Source of the DNA: Eremothecium cymbalariae DBVPG#7215
Lineage: Eukaryota; Ascomycota; Saccharomycetes; Saccharomycetales; Saccharomycetaceae
Assembly: GCF_000235365.1 (NCBI RefSeq)
Contig: NC_016453.1
Location: 744,001-808,000 of the forward strand
Reading direction: 5' to 3'
Length of the DNA: 64,000 bases
Part shown: positions 27,496 to 37,016 of the stretch, one piece after another
Layout: every line of letters starts with the position of its first letter
Numbering within the stretch: the stretch's first letter is position 1
The notes under the pieces: model-generated
Told to the model about the DNA's origin: nothing
What the model saw: the letters and a program-made list of their open reading frames with translations, nothing else
Databases searched by the model: none
Made by a program: the position numbers and the translations under genes

Positions 27496-30111
27496 ATGTC
27501 TGGCCAAATAACTGCTATTACCATAAAAGATGTCCATAAAATTACATCTGGGCAAGTGATCATCGATTTAACCACTGCTGTAAAAGAGTTGGTTGAAAAT
27601 AGTTTGGATGCACATGCTGATAAAATTGATCTCACGTTCAAAAATTATGGTTTGGAATCTATTGAATGTTCAGACAATGGTGATGGAATCTCCGAAGCGA
27701 ATTTTGAATACTTGGCTTTGAAACACCATACTTCAAAGATTCAAGAATTTGAAGATATCTCTAAAGTCGATACTTTTGGGTTTCGGGGAGAAGCGTTAGC
27801 CTCATTATGCGCTATGGCAAATTTGACTGTTTTCACAACAAAAAGGGGCCCCAAAGCCCATAAGCTAGATTATGATCCAAATGGCAAGTTGGTCAAAACT
27901 AGCATTATATCAAGGAATAAAGGTACCACAGTACAATTGCAAAAGTTGTTTAATAACTTTCCTGTGAGGAAAAAGGATTTTGTTAAAAACTGTAAAAGAC
28001 AATTCAGTAAATGCGTTACATTGTTGCAAAGCTATGTGCTTATTAATCCTCAATGTAAGATATCTGTTTGGCATGTCACAGCTAATAAAAACAAGTCTCT
28101 TGTCCTTTCGACACCCTTAAAAAGTGATGTTTCAAGGAATATATTAATGGTGTTTGGCTCGGATGGTTTGCGTGGTTTACAGTCATTAACATTGACACTA
28201 GACCTGAATCAATACAAAGAACAAATGGGGAAAAAATATTTGGGGGACCCAAGTTGGGATGTTTATGATTACACGATTTCTGTTAGTGGCTACATCTCAA
28301 AGCCTTCATATGGTTGCGGACGTGCTGGGAAAGACCGACAATTCATATACATTAATGGAAGGCCTGTCAACTACCAACAGATAGTAAAATGCTGTAATGA
28401 CACATATAGAACATTTAACATGTTGGAGTATCCTGTACTTATATTAAATTTCAAGTTGTTACCTCAGTTGGTTGACGTTAATGTTACCCCTGACAAACGA
28501 ACTGTCATGTTGCACAATGAAGAATTTGTACTTCAATGCCTTGAGGAAAGGCTGGAGCAATACTTTAAAGACCAACAATTGTCACTACCGAAATCTGAAC
28601 CTCAGACCACTTATAGGGCTGCTGCTGCTGATAATACTGCTGATAATACTGTTGATGATGCTGATTTAGAATTTGTACCCAAGAGAGCGAAAACGCTGCC
28701 AAGTCAGGAATTAACTGCAACTTTTGAAAATGATGGGTCTTCTCAAGATCAGGAGGACATGGGTAGCAAAGAAGGTATAACTAAAGATAAAATTGATTCA
28801 AAAGAAGCGAAGATTTCCGATTCGACTTCCTTTAAACCTGAATTTGCGCAGCATTCGGCTACAATGGAGAAAGCAGTCGCCCCTGCTAAGAAGCAATCTG
28901 ATCTAGGATCGTTTGTTCACGTTTCTCAAGAATTCACAACTTCAATGAACAAAGCATATGAGGAAACGCGGTCTCCGTCTAAGGAACCTGTAGTAATACA
29001 TATTGGCAGCACTAAAATAGAGGAATTTGTTACCAACAATAATAACAAATTAATTTTTAGTCCTTCACCGAGTGATAAAGAACAAGAGGAAGCATTTGAA
29101 AGGGCTAATAATTCTGAATCGAAAGAATATATTTCCAATGATCACAGTGATGTGGAAGATGTGATCAAATCAGATCCTCATTGTTGTTCTCATAGTGATT
29201 CGAGTTCTATTGAACAAAGCTTTCCAACATCTCAATCCGACCCCTCGCAACATATCCAGGACGTTAAACCAGTTCTGCAGCCGTCGAATAGAAACAACTA
29301 TGATGGAAATTTGGCAACTTCATCTCACAATCTTGAAACTAGTCTCGACACTAGTTTAGATCTCTTACGAAAAGAGTTGAAGTGCAGCTTATCCTTGCTT
29401 CAGACATCCATTCATACCAGAAGCTTCACTAGAAATAAAGAATTTGAGGACAGTTTCAATTCTGAACAATTTCTCACTTTGACCGTTTCCAAGGATGACT
29501 TTAACAAGATGTCAATTGTCGGTCAGTTTAATCTTGGATTCATCATAGTTACTCGTCGAACTCAAAATAAACATGATTTATTTATAGTAGACCAACATGC
29601 TAGTGATGAAAAGTTTAACTTTGAAACTTTGCAAAAGACAACAATCTTTAAATCGCAAAATCTTATAAAGCCGCAGAGAATAGAGATGAACGTTATTGAT
29701 GAGCTGCTGGTCTTGGATAACCTCGAACTCTTCCGAAGAAATGGCTTTAAAATCAATTCCAACGAGAATAACCCTCCAGGTTCACGCATTGAAGTAGTTA
29801 GCTTACCATCTTCAAAACAGATGGTCTTTAAAATGGATGATTTTTACGAACTACTACACTTGCTCAAAGAATGTAATGGCATCAACAAAAGCCGGATTAG
29901 ATGTTCCAAGATAAGAAGCATGTTTGCAATGAGAGCATGTCGAATGAGCATCATGATTGGTAGACCGTTAAACCGTCGTACTATGACTAAAGTTATACGT
30001 AACTTGAATGAGTTGGAAAAACCTTGGAACTGTCCACATGGGAGACCAACAATAAGACACCTAATGGAGCTCAAAGACTGGGAATCTTTTCAAAAAGATT
30101 ATGAATTATGA
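27496..30111 (+). CDS. PMS1: Mismatch repair protein Pms1 (MutL homolog)
   Basis: An 871-residue MutL homolog (S. cerevisiae Pms1/YNL082W 873) that pairs with Mlh1 as the MutL-alpha nicking endonuclease. N-terminal GHKL ATPase motifs are ELVENSLDAHA, CSDNGDGIS and DTFGFRGEALASL; a VDVNVTPDKR motif follows near residue 330. A long disordered acidic linker (about 370-640) leads to a C-terminal dimerisation/endonuclease domain. That domain has the metal-binding motif DQHASDEKFNFE near 699, then ACRMSIMIG and CPHGRPT. All catalytic motifs are intact. The ATG at 27496 starts just before the conserved ITAITIKDVHKITSGQVI. Convergent with SWS2. Confidence 0.96.
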   Translation: MSGQITAITIKDVHKITSGQVIIDLTTAVKELVENSLDAHADKIDLTFKNYGLESIECSDNGDGISEANFEYLALKHHTSKIQEFEDISKVDTFGFRGEALASLCAMANLTVFTTKRGPKAHKLDYDPNGKLVKTSIISRNKGTTVQLQKLFNNFPVRKKDFVKNCKRQFSKCVTLLQSYVLINPQCKISVWHVTANKNKSLVLSTPLKSDVSRNILMVFGSDGLRGLQSLTLTLDLNQYKEQMGKKYLGDPSWDVYDYTISVSGYISKPSYGCGRAGKDRQFIYINGRPVNYQQIVKCCNDTYRTFNMLEYPVLILNFKLLPQLVDVNVTPDKRTVMLHNEEFVLQCLEERLEQYFKDQQLSLPKSEPQTTYRAAAADNTADNTVDDADLEFVPKRAKTLPSQELTATFENDGSSQDQEDMGSKEGITKDKIDSKEAKISDSTSFKPEFAQHSATMEKAVAPAKKQSDLGSFVHVSQEFTTSMNKAYEETRSPSKEPVVIHIGSTKIEEFVTNNNNKLIFSPSPSDKEQEEAFERANNSESKEYISNDHSDVEDVIKSDPHCCSHSDSSSIEQSFPTSQSDPSQHIQDVKPVLQPSNRNNYDGNLATSSHNLETSLDTSLDLLRKELKCSLSLLQTSIHTRSFTRNKEFEDSFNSEQFLTLTVSKDDFNKMSIVGQFNLGFIIVTRRTQNKHDLFIVDQHASDEKFNFETLQKTTIFKSQNLIKPQRIEMNVIDELLVLDNLELFRRNGFKINSNENNPPGSRIEVVSLPSSKQMVFKMDDFYELLHLLKECNGINKSRIRCSKIRSMFAMRACRMSIMIGRPLNRRTMTKVIRNLNELEKPWNCPHGRPTIRHLMELKDWESFQKDYEL

Positions 30112-30192
30112 TGCCTTCTTTTAGTTTTACTTAAATGTTCATTGTTATCTTTATATAACATGAATATATATACATATTATATACAGGAGAGG

Positions 30193-30636
30193 TTAGCTAT
30201 GCCATATGCCCAAATAACGACAGAGATTACCCACAAGGTCACTTTCTGGCTGATTTGTAGCACTAGTATGATACCCTCTTCTATCAAGTTTGTTCAATTT
30301 TCTTGCAGTCTTAGAATTGTTCCTAGTACGCTGCCCACGAACAGGAAGTCCAAGAGCATGTCTCATACCCTGGTAGGAACCAATTCTTCTTTTTAATGCA
30401 ATATTTTCTTTTACAACAGCTCTAGCAGCACCTTCAATAGTCATATTCGTCAGCTCAGTTGTTATAGACATCACTTGAGCCTCATTAAGCTGATGCATTC
30501 GCATCCACGGGTAAAAACCCAGTTTAGAACAGATCTTTTCAGCAGTTTTTTGGCCCACGCCATAGAACTTTGATGCAAGTGCAATCTTAACCACCTCCTT
30601 ACCCTTGAAACCTTTACCGAGAATATGGACAACCAT
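30193..30636 (-). CDS. SWS2: Mitochondrial small-subunit ribosomal protein uS13m
   Basis: A 147-residue uS13-family protein (S. cerevisiae Sws2/YNL081C 143) of the mitochondrial small ribosomal subunit. The ATG at 30636 starts [20 protein letters not shown]; a TTG two codons upstream is not the start. Family features are the helix-two-turn-helix region ([16 protein letters not shown]) and the C-terminal Arg/Gly-rich tail ending in [17 protein letters not shown]. That tail is the universal S13 signature near the decoding site. A C-terminal extension of about 25 residues follows it. Confidence 0.93.
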   Translation of the reverse strand: MVVHILGKGFKGKEVVKIALASKFYGVGQKTAEKICSKLGFYPWMRMHQLNEAQVMSITTELTNMTIEGAARAVVKENIALKRRIGSYQGMRHALGLPVRGQRTRNNSKTARKLNKLDRRGYHTSATNQPESDLVGNLCRYLGIWHS

Positions 30637-31020
30637 TTTCAAAAAGAGTTCTTGAATATATCCCCACTGCTACAACTATACTACTTGCCACCTGGATGCC
30701 TGCCTGGGGATTCTTATTTTATGTTTTTTATATTTTAACTGTTCCTCTAGGTACTGAGTTTTCCAAATTTTCAAAGTTTTTAAAATTTTCCGTTAAAAGT
30801 TCACCACCACACCGAGATGGCATATATCATATGAAGAGCAAGTGGATACTTAATAATATCTCAATGATGCAAATAACAATCCTAGATTCCTATGGCCCGT
30901 TCTGGTTAGATTAATATATGGCGTATGCAGGACTAACTCAGCCCAAATTAAACATGAATATATACTTCAGGTATATATATATATATATATGTAAATGATA
31001 GTGACGGTGGAGTTGGACTA
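30637..31020. other. Intergenic, SWS2 to EOS1
   Basis: An AT-rich spacer between two minus-strand genes. A (TA) repeat at about 30972-30990 is the only marked feature. Confidence 0.45.
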
Positions 31021-32274
31021 TTATGAATCTTGGTACATTTGTTTAAAAAATCTTTCCACTTGCTCTGCGTCCAGTCTTTGGATAACAAGGTTACGAAGTA
31101 GGCCCAGCATAGTAATGAAGCTGGCTATCCCCACAGGTACCACACAGAATACAGTTATATTATAGAGATCAATAGATCGTTTTTTTGCAAATTCAAACCG
31201 AAATGCCTTGTTCTTCCTCTGCTTTTTCTTCCGTTGTATCTGCTGCTGCTGTTGTTGTTGTGTAGAGTCCAGTAGAGTTGTTTGAGATGATAGTGGCACA
31301 ATAGAGCGATCCACTGACGATAGAGAGGTGCCAGAGCCCACCACACCGCCGGTGCTACTTGGAGGAGAAATATTCTCAGGAATATTATAATCCACGTAGC
31401 TTAGATGTGACGTTAGAAAGCTCTGCCAGATGTAAGCTCCTGTGAGAATGCAGCTGATAAGGATCCAGGAATGAAGGTAGTAATCCCCATTGGGGGACAA
31501 AGAGGATAGCAGTAACAATTCCATGGTAACAATAACCAAAGACATAGAAAACATTCGCAAGATGGCAGCGAGAGTGGAGTACTTCATAATCCAACGGACC
31601 ATTAGGGAATCGAGTATGGAATATGACAGATACATGGATACAAGGCACCAAAGGGAACATAGTAGATACTCCGAAGACCTAGTGGCACTAAGTGCACTCA
31701 GCAGCCACGCTTGATCATCAAGGACCTCACGATTCGGCAAGAAATTGCTGACAGGATTTGACATACCGAAATTGGTGATCTGATGTCTGATGTTGTTCTT
31801 CACATAAGTAGCCCAAGAGTTCTGAAAGGATGTCGCCAGCGATAATGGGTACAAGATGTCGTTCTGTGCATTACGAAAAAATTCCCAAGCTATCTTTAGA
31901 GATGAGTACAACGAACATATTGGAGGTACGAGAGCCATATCCCTGCAAATTGCCACTAGAAAATGTTGTTTTGCTGTGAGATGAGATAAACTGAGATTGC
32001 GTAGAGAATTATAGGAATTAGCACATCTTTGACCTGAAGATGAAGCCCCACCACTGCTATCGCTGACTGTAAGGGGAACACTGCTTAGATACTCTGGTAG
32101 CGATTCACTGCGGTCCTGCAAATAATGGTTATGGTTATGGTGATGATGTTGATTGACATTCCGAAGATTATGTACTTCCCTTGGAGACAGTGAGCTAGAC
32201 CCATTAGCCCTGTCCATCACCAGCGGACTTGATTCATCCTGCACAACTTCTCGCCCTGAGCTTTCAGCAACCAT
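31021..32274 (-). CDS. EOS1: ER membrane N-glycosylation protein Eos1
   Basis: A 417-residue homolog of Eos1 (YNL080C, 366 residues), an ER membrane protein linked to N-glycosylation and oxidative-stress tolerance. An acidic, Ser/His-rich N-tail (residues 1-100) is followed by the conserved core AICRDMALVPPICSLYSSLK. Several hydrophobic spans lie between about residues 200 and 300 (CLVSMYLSYSILDSLMVRW, YLHSWILISCILTGAYIW). A variable Gln/Ser insertion precedes a final span near residue 385. Gene order beside SWS2 and TPM agrees with S. cerevisiae YNL081C-YNL079C. Its molecular function is not known precisely. Confidence 0.86.
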   Translation of the reverse strand: MVAESSGREVVQDESSPLVMDRANGSSSLSPREVHNLRNVNQHHHHNHNHYLQDRSESLPEYLSSVPLTVSDSSGGASSSGQRCANSYNSLRNLSLSHLTAKQHFLVAICRDMALVPPICSLYSSLKIAWEFFRNAQNDILYPLSLATSFQNSWATYVKNNIRHQITNFGMSNPVSNFLPNREVLDDQAWLLSALSATRSSEYLLCSLWCLVSMYLSYSILDSLMVRWIMKYSTLAAILRMFSMSLVIVTMELLLLSSLSPNGDYYLHSWILISCILTGAYIWQSFLTSHLSYVDYNIPENISPPSSTGGVVGSGTSLSSVDRSIVPLSSQTTLLDSTQQQQQQQIQRKKKQRKNKAFRFEFAKKRSIDLYNITVFCVVPVGIASFITMLGLLRNLVIQRLDAEQVERFFKQMYQDS

Positions 32275-33257
32275 CTGATTCTAACTCTTCCTGCTGTGAG
32301 AAAAACCTACAGAAAGAAAGAAATAATAGAACACTATCACGCCTTCTATCTGTTTCTCTAATATACATTTATATTTTGTAACTAAAAGTTCAAATATGCC
32401 GTCAATCTGATTTCGAATCAATCCCGGTGGTGGGTAGATCTTGAAAATTTTCGCCTTCTCCGATTAGTATCATATGAAGATTAGAGAAAGTGGGTTGCAG
32501 AACCTGTCCATCATAGGTGCTAGCAGCATTAAGTAGTGGTAGTAACGATGTGCAAGGCTTTTTTTTATATATAGATGGGGCGAATAGTCGGTGGGGAAAG
32601 GGGGGACGGGCAGAGGAAGCTTGTGTTAGACTAAGCACTACAGACAACTTCTTCCCACAGCTGGAAAGAAACCCCAAGGGTTGTTTTATGATAAAAGTAG
32701 GAGTCAGGAAGAATCAAACGAGCCAAAGGTACGACAAAGAGAGGTCACCACTGAACTTGTCACTCTCCTTCCAAGCGGAAACCTAACTCTCAAGAGAGAG
32801 ATGTGTACTGTTAAAAAATATCATATTGTATATAGAAATTTCAATATAATCATGACAATCAAGGAAACCGAAAACCGTATCTCCGGTGTGACCATTGACT
32901 CAATATAATAAACAAAAATGAAACGGCTATACTTGCGTTCTGTGATATCCCTGTGTAGACTTGCATGCAAAACACTATCAGGGGGAACAACAAAGCCGAT
33001 AGCCTCAGCCAACAGAAATACCATCGAACTGAATAGAAATAACGAAAAGTTTGTAATGATGCGCGCTAAAAATGGCGACAGCAGGACATAAGTGCCATGC
33101 GGACCTGCCCCGCCATGAAAACTGTACATGCCACTGCCACAACTGCAACTATTGTTGCACCTGCAGCTCCAGTTCTCGGCCAAACTGGACAAAGACGACA
33201 AATCTCGCGCAGAGCCAAAATGACACTGCGCTTGCTTGTCCCCCCATCCGGCACCAT
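32275..33257. other. Intergenic, TPM to EOS1
   Basis: A spacer of about 980 bp between two minus-strand genes: the EOS1 promoter and the TPM 3' flank. Open frames on the minus strand (32402-32677, 32821-33261) have hydrophobic stretches but no recognisable family, and the second overlaps the end of TPM. I do not call them genes. Confidence 0.4.
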
Positions 33258-33830
33258 TCACAAATTTTCCAACGAAGCAGTAATCTCCTCCAACTCACCC
33301 TTGGCTGACGCATATTTGCTCTGCAACCCCTCGTACTTCGTCTCCCAGTCCTGAACCTCGTTTTCCAACGAAACAACCTTCCGCGCCAACTGCTCCGACT
33401 TCAAATCCGTCTCCCGCAACAACTCCAGCGTCTCCTTCAACTTGGTATCACTCTCCTCCAACTCCTCTTCCAACTGCTGGTTCTTCTTGGTGAAATTCTC
33501 GTTATGCGAACGCAAATTAGTAGAATCCTCCGCCAACTGCTTGTGTTCATTCAACTGAGACTCCAACTTCTCCAACTCCTCCTCCAAATGTTCGTTCTTC
33601 ACAGTAAGCGACTTGATCTGGTTCTCCATCTCAATATTCTTCTCCTCCAGCTGCTTCTTCTCCTCCTTCAACTCCTCATACTTGTCCTGCCATTGTTCCG
33701 ACTCTGCCTTCAACGTAGCCAACTTCTATATTAAATCACGTGACGTTAGTTATATCTCTCCCTCAATTAACCCCATCCCCTTCCTTCCCGCTCCAAACAC
33801 AACCAAACATACCTCTCTTATCTTTTCCAT
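33258..33830 (-). CDS. TPM1: Tropomyosin (two exons)
   Basis: A 161-residue tropomyosin, a coiled-coil dimer that coats actin filaments in cables and recruits myosin V cargo transport. Exon 1 (33813-33830) encodes MEKIRE. The intron is 33726-33812 (87 nt), with donor GTATGT, branch-like AACTAAC (33745-33751) and acceptor TAG. Exon 2 (33258-33725) continues KLATLKAESEQWQDKYEEL and ends EEITASLENL. The full length equals S. cerevisiae Tpm2 (161), while Tpm1 is 199 because of an internal duplication absent here. It is therefore probably the single ancestor of TPM1 and TPM2. Heptads run almost throughout. An intron in this position is absent from the S. cerevisiae genes as far as I know. Confidence 0.95.
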
Positions 33831-34207
33831 ATCGCACTCTGTATTTATATCCCGAACCAGAAATGCCTTGAGTCACTATTTATTCAATAACTTCCCTTAT
33901 GTGCCGCTCAAGATCTATAAACCCCGTATCCACCGCCAGAGGAAATTTTCCTCTATGCTTCAACGCCTTATATACTACCAACAACTTGTGTACTTGTCCT
34001 TTGTAAACATTTGCCACCGAAGCGAGAAAAGATCGTTTGAACAAGAAGGGAGATTTGGGGGGGCGGTTTTGGACCTGGGATCTCGCGGCTAGGCAGGCAG
34101 CGGGGCGGGGCGGGGCGGCCACGGGAGTGCCCGCGTGCCCGAAGCCGCCCAGAGCCGTCTGCGACGGGGCGGGACGTATCGAAAGTAGAAAGACCCAAAC
34201 AAGGACG

Positions 34208-34229
34208 AGTCACGTGGCAGCACGTGACT
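34208..34229. promoter_or_regulatory. Inverted pair of CACGTG E-boxes
   Basis: AGTCACGTG (34208-34216) and its reverse complement CACGTGACT (34221-34229) are separated by GCAG. This gives two E-box sites of the type bound by Cbf1-like factors, in a 9-bp stem. Confidence 0.6.
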
Positions 34230-34234
34230 AGGTT

Positions 34235-34292
34235 TTTCGCTATTTCTTCTGCCCAGCCGCCCTTGGGCGGCTGGGCAGAAGAAATAGCGAAA
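34235..34292. repeat. Perfect hairpin, 28-bp arms, loop TT
   Basis: The left arm 34235-34262 (begins TTTCGCTATTTCTTCTGCCC) is the exact reverse complement of 34265-34292, with a 2-nt loop. It is the longest perfect inverted repeat I found here. It lies 6 bp after an inverted E-box pair and about 200 bp upstream of NIS1. There is no T-run or coding frame to suggest a terminator or gene. Confidence 0.97.
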
Positions 34293-34499
34293 CACGCCGC
34301 GCCGCGCCCAGCCATCCCAATTGCTTATCTCAGCGTCTGGGTTTCGACGTAGTCACAACAGGAGAAAGAAAAGAGAGAGAGAAAGAGAGAAAAGAGTACT
34401 AGGTCTGTCCTCCACCCGAATACAAACCACTTAACCAGCTCATACAAACTATCTCAAACCTTACTTTCTTCTTCAAAGATCAGCAAAAACCATACACAC

Positions 34500-36029
34500 A
34501 TGTCCAGAGCTAGGCCAAATGTCGCCTTCAATGAATGGCTGGCGTCACCAAGCAAGCGGGTTGCAGCCCTTGCTGGGGAAGAAAAAGAGGAGGAAGCAGC
34601 AGCAGCAGCAGACGAAGAAGACGGCCTTTGCAAAGAGTCGTGCGTTTTGATTTTACAACCGAGCAACCGCTATAGCAGAAGCACGCCCCTGCTCGATTCC
34701 GACTCGTCTGCGCTCCCACCGTTGGTGCCACCGAAGTCCCCTGCCGCCGCCCCCGTATTGGGGGCGGCGGCAGAAGCATCAGCAGCATCGGTGGCAAGTG
34801 CCTCGCCTGGTACTGCCTGGGACGCAAGCTACGACCAGGAGTTCCAGGAGGGCCTCGATTGGGTTCGGTACGACAAGCTCCAGGCGGAGAACCATGCGGA
34901 GAGGGTTGCAGCCAGAGCTGAAAGCGTGCACAAGAGACGGCTGTTACAGTGCCTGTCCAAGCTTATAGCGTGCACAGGAAGTGTCAGTGGCAGCAGCAGG
35001 GACGGCAGCAGCAGCAGCAGCGGCATTAGCCGCCGCCGCAGCAGCCGCCGCCGCCCCGGAGAGCCGCTGCACAGCAACAACACTCCTATATCGAGGCACT
35101 CTTCCATCCGCCGCAGGGACTTCTCCACCACAGCAGAGATAGACCGTTACCAGCGCGGTTCGCAGTTCATCTTCCACAGAGGGTTCTCCACACGTCAAAA
35201 TAGATTATCCAATACACAGAAACGTCTGCAGCGTCGCCGCTGCACAAAAGCTAGGTTTGAAACCCCCACACAACTTTCTGCGTTCATCAAATACATCAAC
35301 TTTGGTTCCTTCAAAGTCGAAGACGTCACCGGCTCCAAACAGATGATCTTCCACGAATTGAAGCCGCCCAAATGGGCCGAATTGTCCAAAAAGCGCCCTG
35401 CGCTCGTTTCTCGGACAAAAGAATGGAAGCCTGCCCAACACACTTACACGGATCTAGACAGGCCCCTCGTGGAACAATGTAAGCTCAAACTCAAGGCCCC
35501 GCCGCCGCCGCCGCCCATCCTGGCACGCAAGCGCTCCCCTGTGATCCACCGCCCGTCCGGCGGTTCCCTGCGTCGTTCCCAGACCGTGTCGTCCTTGCGC
35601 CGCCACTCCCGGTACGAGTCGCTGTATCCTGGGCTGTACGTCACCTGGCGGGAATACTTGCAGTCCGTCATCTACAACCAGATCAGTTTCCGTCTACAGT
35701 GTCTGAGGGCCCCCGAGGTGGACTCGCCCGGAGCCGTGTCGGAGCCGGCTCGCCCTCCCAGGGAAAGCTCCCGTTTCTCCGTCGAAGGTAGTATCTTTGA
35801 GCACCAGAGCTTCGAATCCAATGTGGACTACAGCGTTCATACCAGCGCGCCTATTGCCCGAAATGATCTATTCTACTACCATGTAGGTTCTGTCGCTGTT
35901 CCTGCAGGCGCGGCTGCGCCTGCCAAGGGCGGTGACAACTTTATGAACGAGCTAATACCTGCAGATGAGAATTCCGGTACGATACGCCACAGTTCCCACT
36001 CCAGTAAACGCAGTCTGAAACTGTACTAA
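34500..36029 (+). CDS. NIS1: Bud-neck protein Nis1-like
   Basis: A 509-residue protein identified mainly by place: between TPM1 (YNL079C) and APJ1 (YNL077W), where S. cerevisiae has NIS1 (YNL078W, 407 residues). Nis1 is a septin-associated bud-neck protein linked to mitotic signalling. The N-terminus (FNEWLASPSKRVAAL) and a central block (GSFKVEDVTGSKQMIFHELK) look ordered and probably conserved. The rest is disordered, rich in Ser, Arg, Ala and Pro, including homopolymer Ala, Ser and Pro runs. A 14-bp hairpin at 34741-34773 encodes an Ala/Pro/Gly run, and an 8-bp one lies at 35904-35923. No enzymatic domain is seen. Confidence 0.72.
   Translation: MSRARPNVAFNEWLASPSKRVAALAGEEKEEEAAAAADEEDGLCKESCVLILQPSNRYSRSTPLLDSDSSALPPLVPPKSPAAAPVLGAAAEASAASVASASPGTAWDASYDQEFQEGLDWVRYDKLQAENHAERVAARAESVHKRRLLQCLSKLIACTGSVSGSSRDGSSSSSGISRRRSSRRRPGEPLHSNNTPISRHSSIRRRDFSTTAEIDRYQRGSQFIFHRGFSTRQNRLSNTQKRLQRRRCTKARFETPTQLSAFIKYINFGSFKVEDVTGSKQMIFHELKPPKWAELSKKRPALVSRTKEWKPAQHTYTDLDRPLVEQCKLKLKAPPPPPPILARKRSPVIHRPSGGSLRRSQTVSSLRRHSRYESLYPGLYVTWREYLQSVIYNQISFRLQCLRAPEVDSPGAVSEPARPPRESSRFSVEGSIFEHQSFESNVDYSVHTSAPIARNDLFYYHVGSVAVPAGAAAPAKGGDNFMNELIPADENSGTIRHSSHSSKRSLKLY
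34741..34773. repeat. Coding hairpin, 14-bp arms, in NIS1
   Basis: Arms 34741-34754 (CTGCCGCCGCCCCC) and 34760-34773 are exact reverse complements with loop GTATT. They encode part of the disordered Ala/Pro-rich N-terminal region. Confidence 0.95.
35904..35923. repeat. Short coding hairpin, 8-bp arms, in NIS1
   Basis: GCAGGCGC (35904-35911) and GCGCCTGC (35916-35923) flank GGCT. It falls in a low-complexity Ala/Gly/Pro segment near the C-terminus. Confidence 0.85.
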
Positions 36030-36049
36030 TTTTTTGCATTATCGGAGCC

Positions 36050-36093
36050 AAGAACAAGAACAAGAACAAGAACAAGAACAAGAACAAGAACAA
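36050..36093 (+). repeat. AAGAAC hexamer minisatellite
   Basis: Seven uninterrupted copies of AAGAAC start at 36050, directly downstream of the NIS1 stop codon, so they probably fall in its 3' untranslated region. Confidence 0.95.
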
Positions 36094-36292
36094 AATCAAC
36101 AACATCTATCTACCGTTGCGCTTCATTTTATTTTCTTCAGACATTTCGATAGTTTTGAACATTTACGTACATAGTACTTGGTATGTACATATAAAGATAT
36201 ACACATATACATCTGTTATACATCCACGCATCTACTAATACAGAGAACCAGCTCCGCTCCTCTATAGGGCGGTGGCACTGTTGTTTTTCTTT

Positions 36293-36314
36293 GTCGGCGG
36301 CTATAGCCGCCGAC
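36293..36314. repeat. Perfect 22-nt palindrome
   Basis: Arms 36293-36303 (GTCGGCGGCTA) and 36304-36314 are exact reverse complements with no loop. Confidence 0.95.
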
Positions 36315-36330
36315 CCTGCCGCCGCACACA

Positions 36331-36355
36331 TCACGTGACTGACATCACGTGATGT
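36331..36355. promoter_or_regulatory. Tandem TCACGTGA E-boxes
   Basis: Two TCACGTGA octamers at 36331-36338 and 36345-36352 are 6 bp apart. The second lies in a 14-nt palindrome (36342-36355). The spacing places the two sites on a similar face of the helix. The likely binding factor is Cbf1-like. Confidence 0.6.
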
Positions 36356-36418
36356 GGTTCCCGAGGGTGGGCTGTTTTTGCAGAGAGCAAACACCCAGCA
36401 TGCGGTTACACAAGCACC

Positions 36419-36450
36419 GTTGCACGCACAGTTGCACGCACAGTTGCACA
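36419..36450 (+). repeat. 12-bp direct repeat GTTGCACGCACA
   Basis: Two full copies and one partial copy of a 12-bp unit occur in tandem, just before the C10 run at 36460-36469. Confidence 0.9.
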
Positions 36451-37016
36451 TCTACAACTCCCCCCCCCCGCAGGCTGCTGCAACCCTACCCCGGTCCCTC
36501 TCGTGGCCAGGACAACCGGCCAGCACCCGTGTGGCCCCGCAGCAGCCCCGGCCCCCGGTCTCGACGCTAGCTTCACCATCCTGCCAAATGCATTTCTTTT
36601 TCGTATTTTTTCCGAATCTTCCAGAACATAAAATTGTATAAAAGCTTCAAATGCGTAGCAGCATATATGACTTCGAATGCAAAACGACGAGTTCCGTCTA
36701 GAAAAGGTGTAGAAAACAGAGAGAAATCCGTCAAAAAAGAACTTGATATAATTTGAAAGCTTACCCACCTACTGACTGTGATTGATATTCGTTTTTGCAA
36801 AACAAAAAAAAGAGCAGACTGCCTTTTTGTTTATTTCTCCTTATACTCTTCTCTAATATAAGGTATTCTCTTTTTTGGGTTCTGTTTGTCTTCTAATATA
36901 TCGGTTTGCAATTACGCACAAACACACACGCACCCACACAGACGCGGATATAGGTTGTATATGTTGTAATAGCGTTAGGCAGTGTGTGATATATTTACGT
37001 TGTTTATATTGGAGAA

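Larger units (their letters stand above)
33831..34499. promoter_or_regulatory. Divergent promoter TPM/NIS1 with GC-rich islet
   Basis: A 669-bp divergent promoter. A GC-rich islet (about 34075-34320) contains tandem GGGGC units near 34101, an inverted E-box pair, and the longest hairpin of the window (separate entries). A GA/A-rich tract (34361-34396) precedes the NIS1 start. Confidence 0.5.
36030..37016. other. Intergenic, NIS1 to APJ1
   Basis: A region of about 990 bp with several simple elements listed separately: a hexamer minisatellite, an 11-bp-arm palindrome, paired TCACGTGA sites and 12-bp direct repeats. There is also a C10 run at 36460-36469. The last 250 bp are AT-rich and form the APJ1 5' flank. 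No gene is recognised. Confidence 0.5.

Noticed and set aside
32821..33261. 146-codon minus-strand open frame with hydrophobic stretches between EOS1 and TPM
   Set aside because: It opens with GTG, overlaps the end of tropomyosin, has no recognisable family, and lies in an expected intergenic region.
34235..34292. Reading the 28-bp hairpin as a terminator or a microRNA-like precursor
   Set aside because: No T-run follows it, yeast Pol II termination does not use such hairpins, and there is no sign of a Dicer-type system in this window.
33987..34315. Open frames covering the 28-bp hairpin upstream of NIS1
   Set aside because: They exist because of GC content and read through both hairpin arms; none has a family signature.
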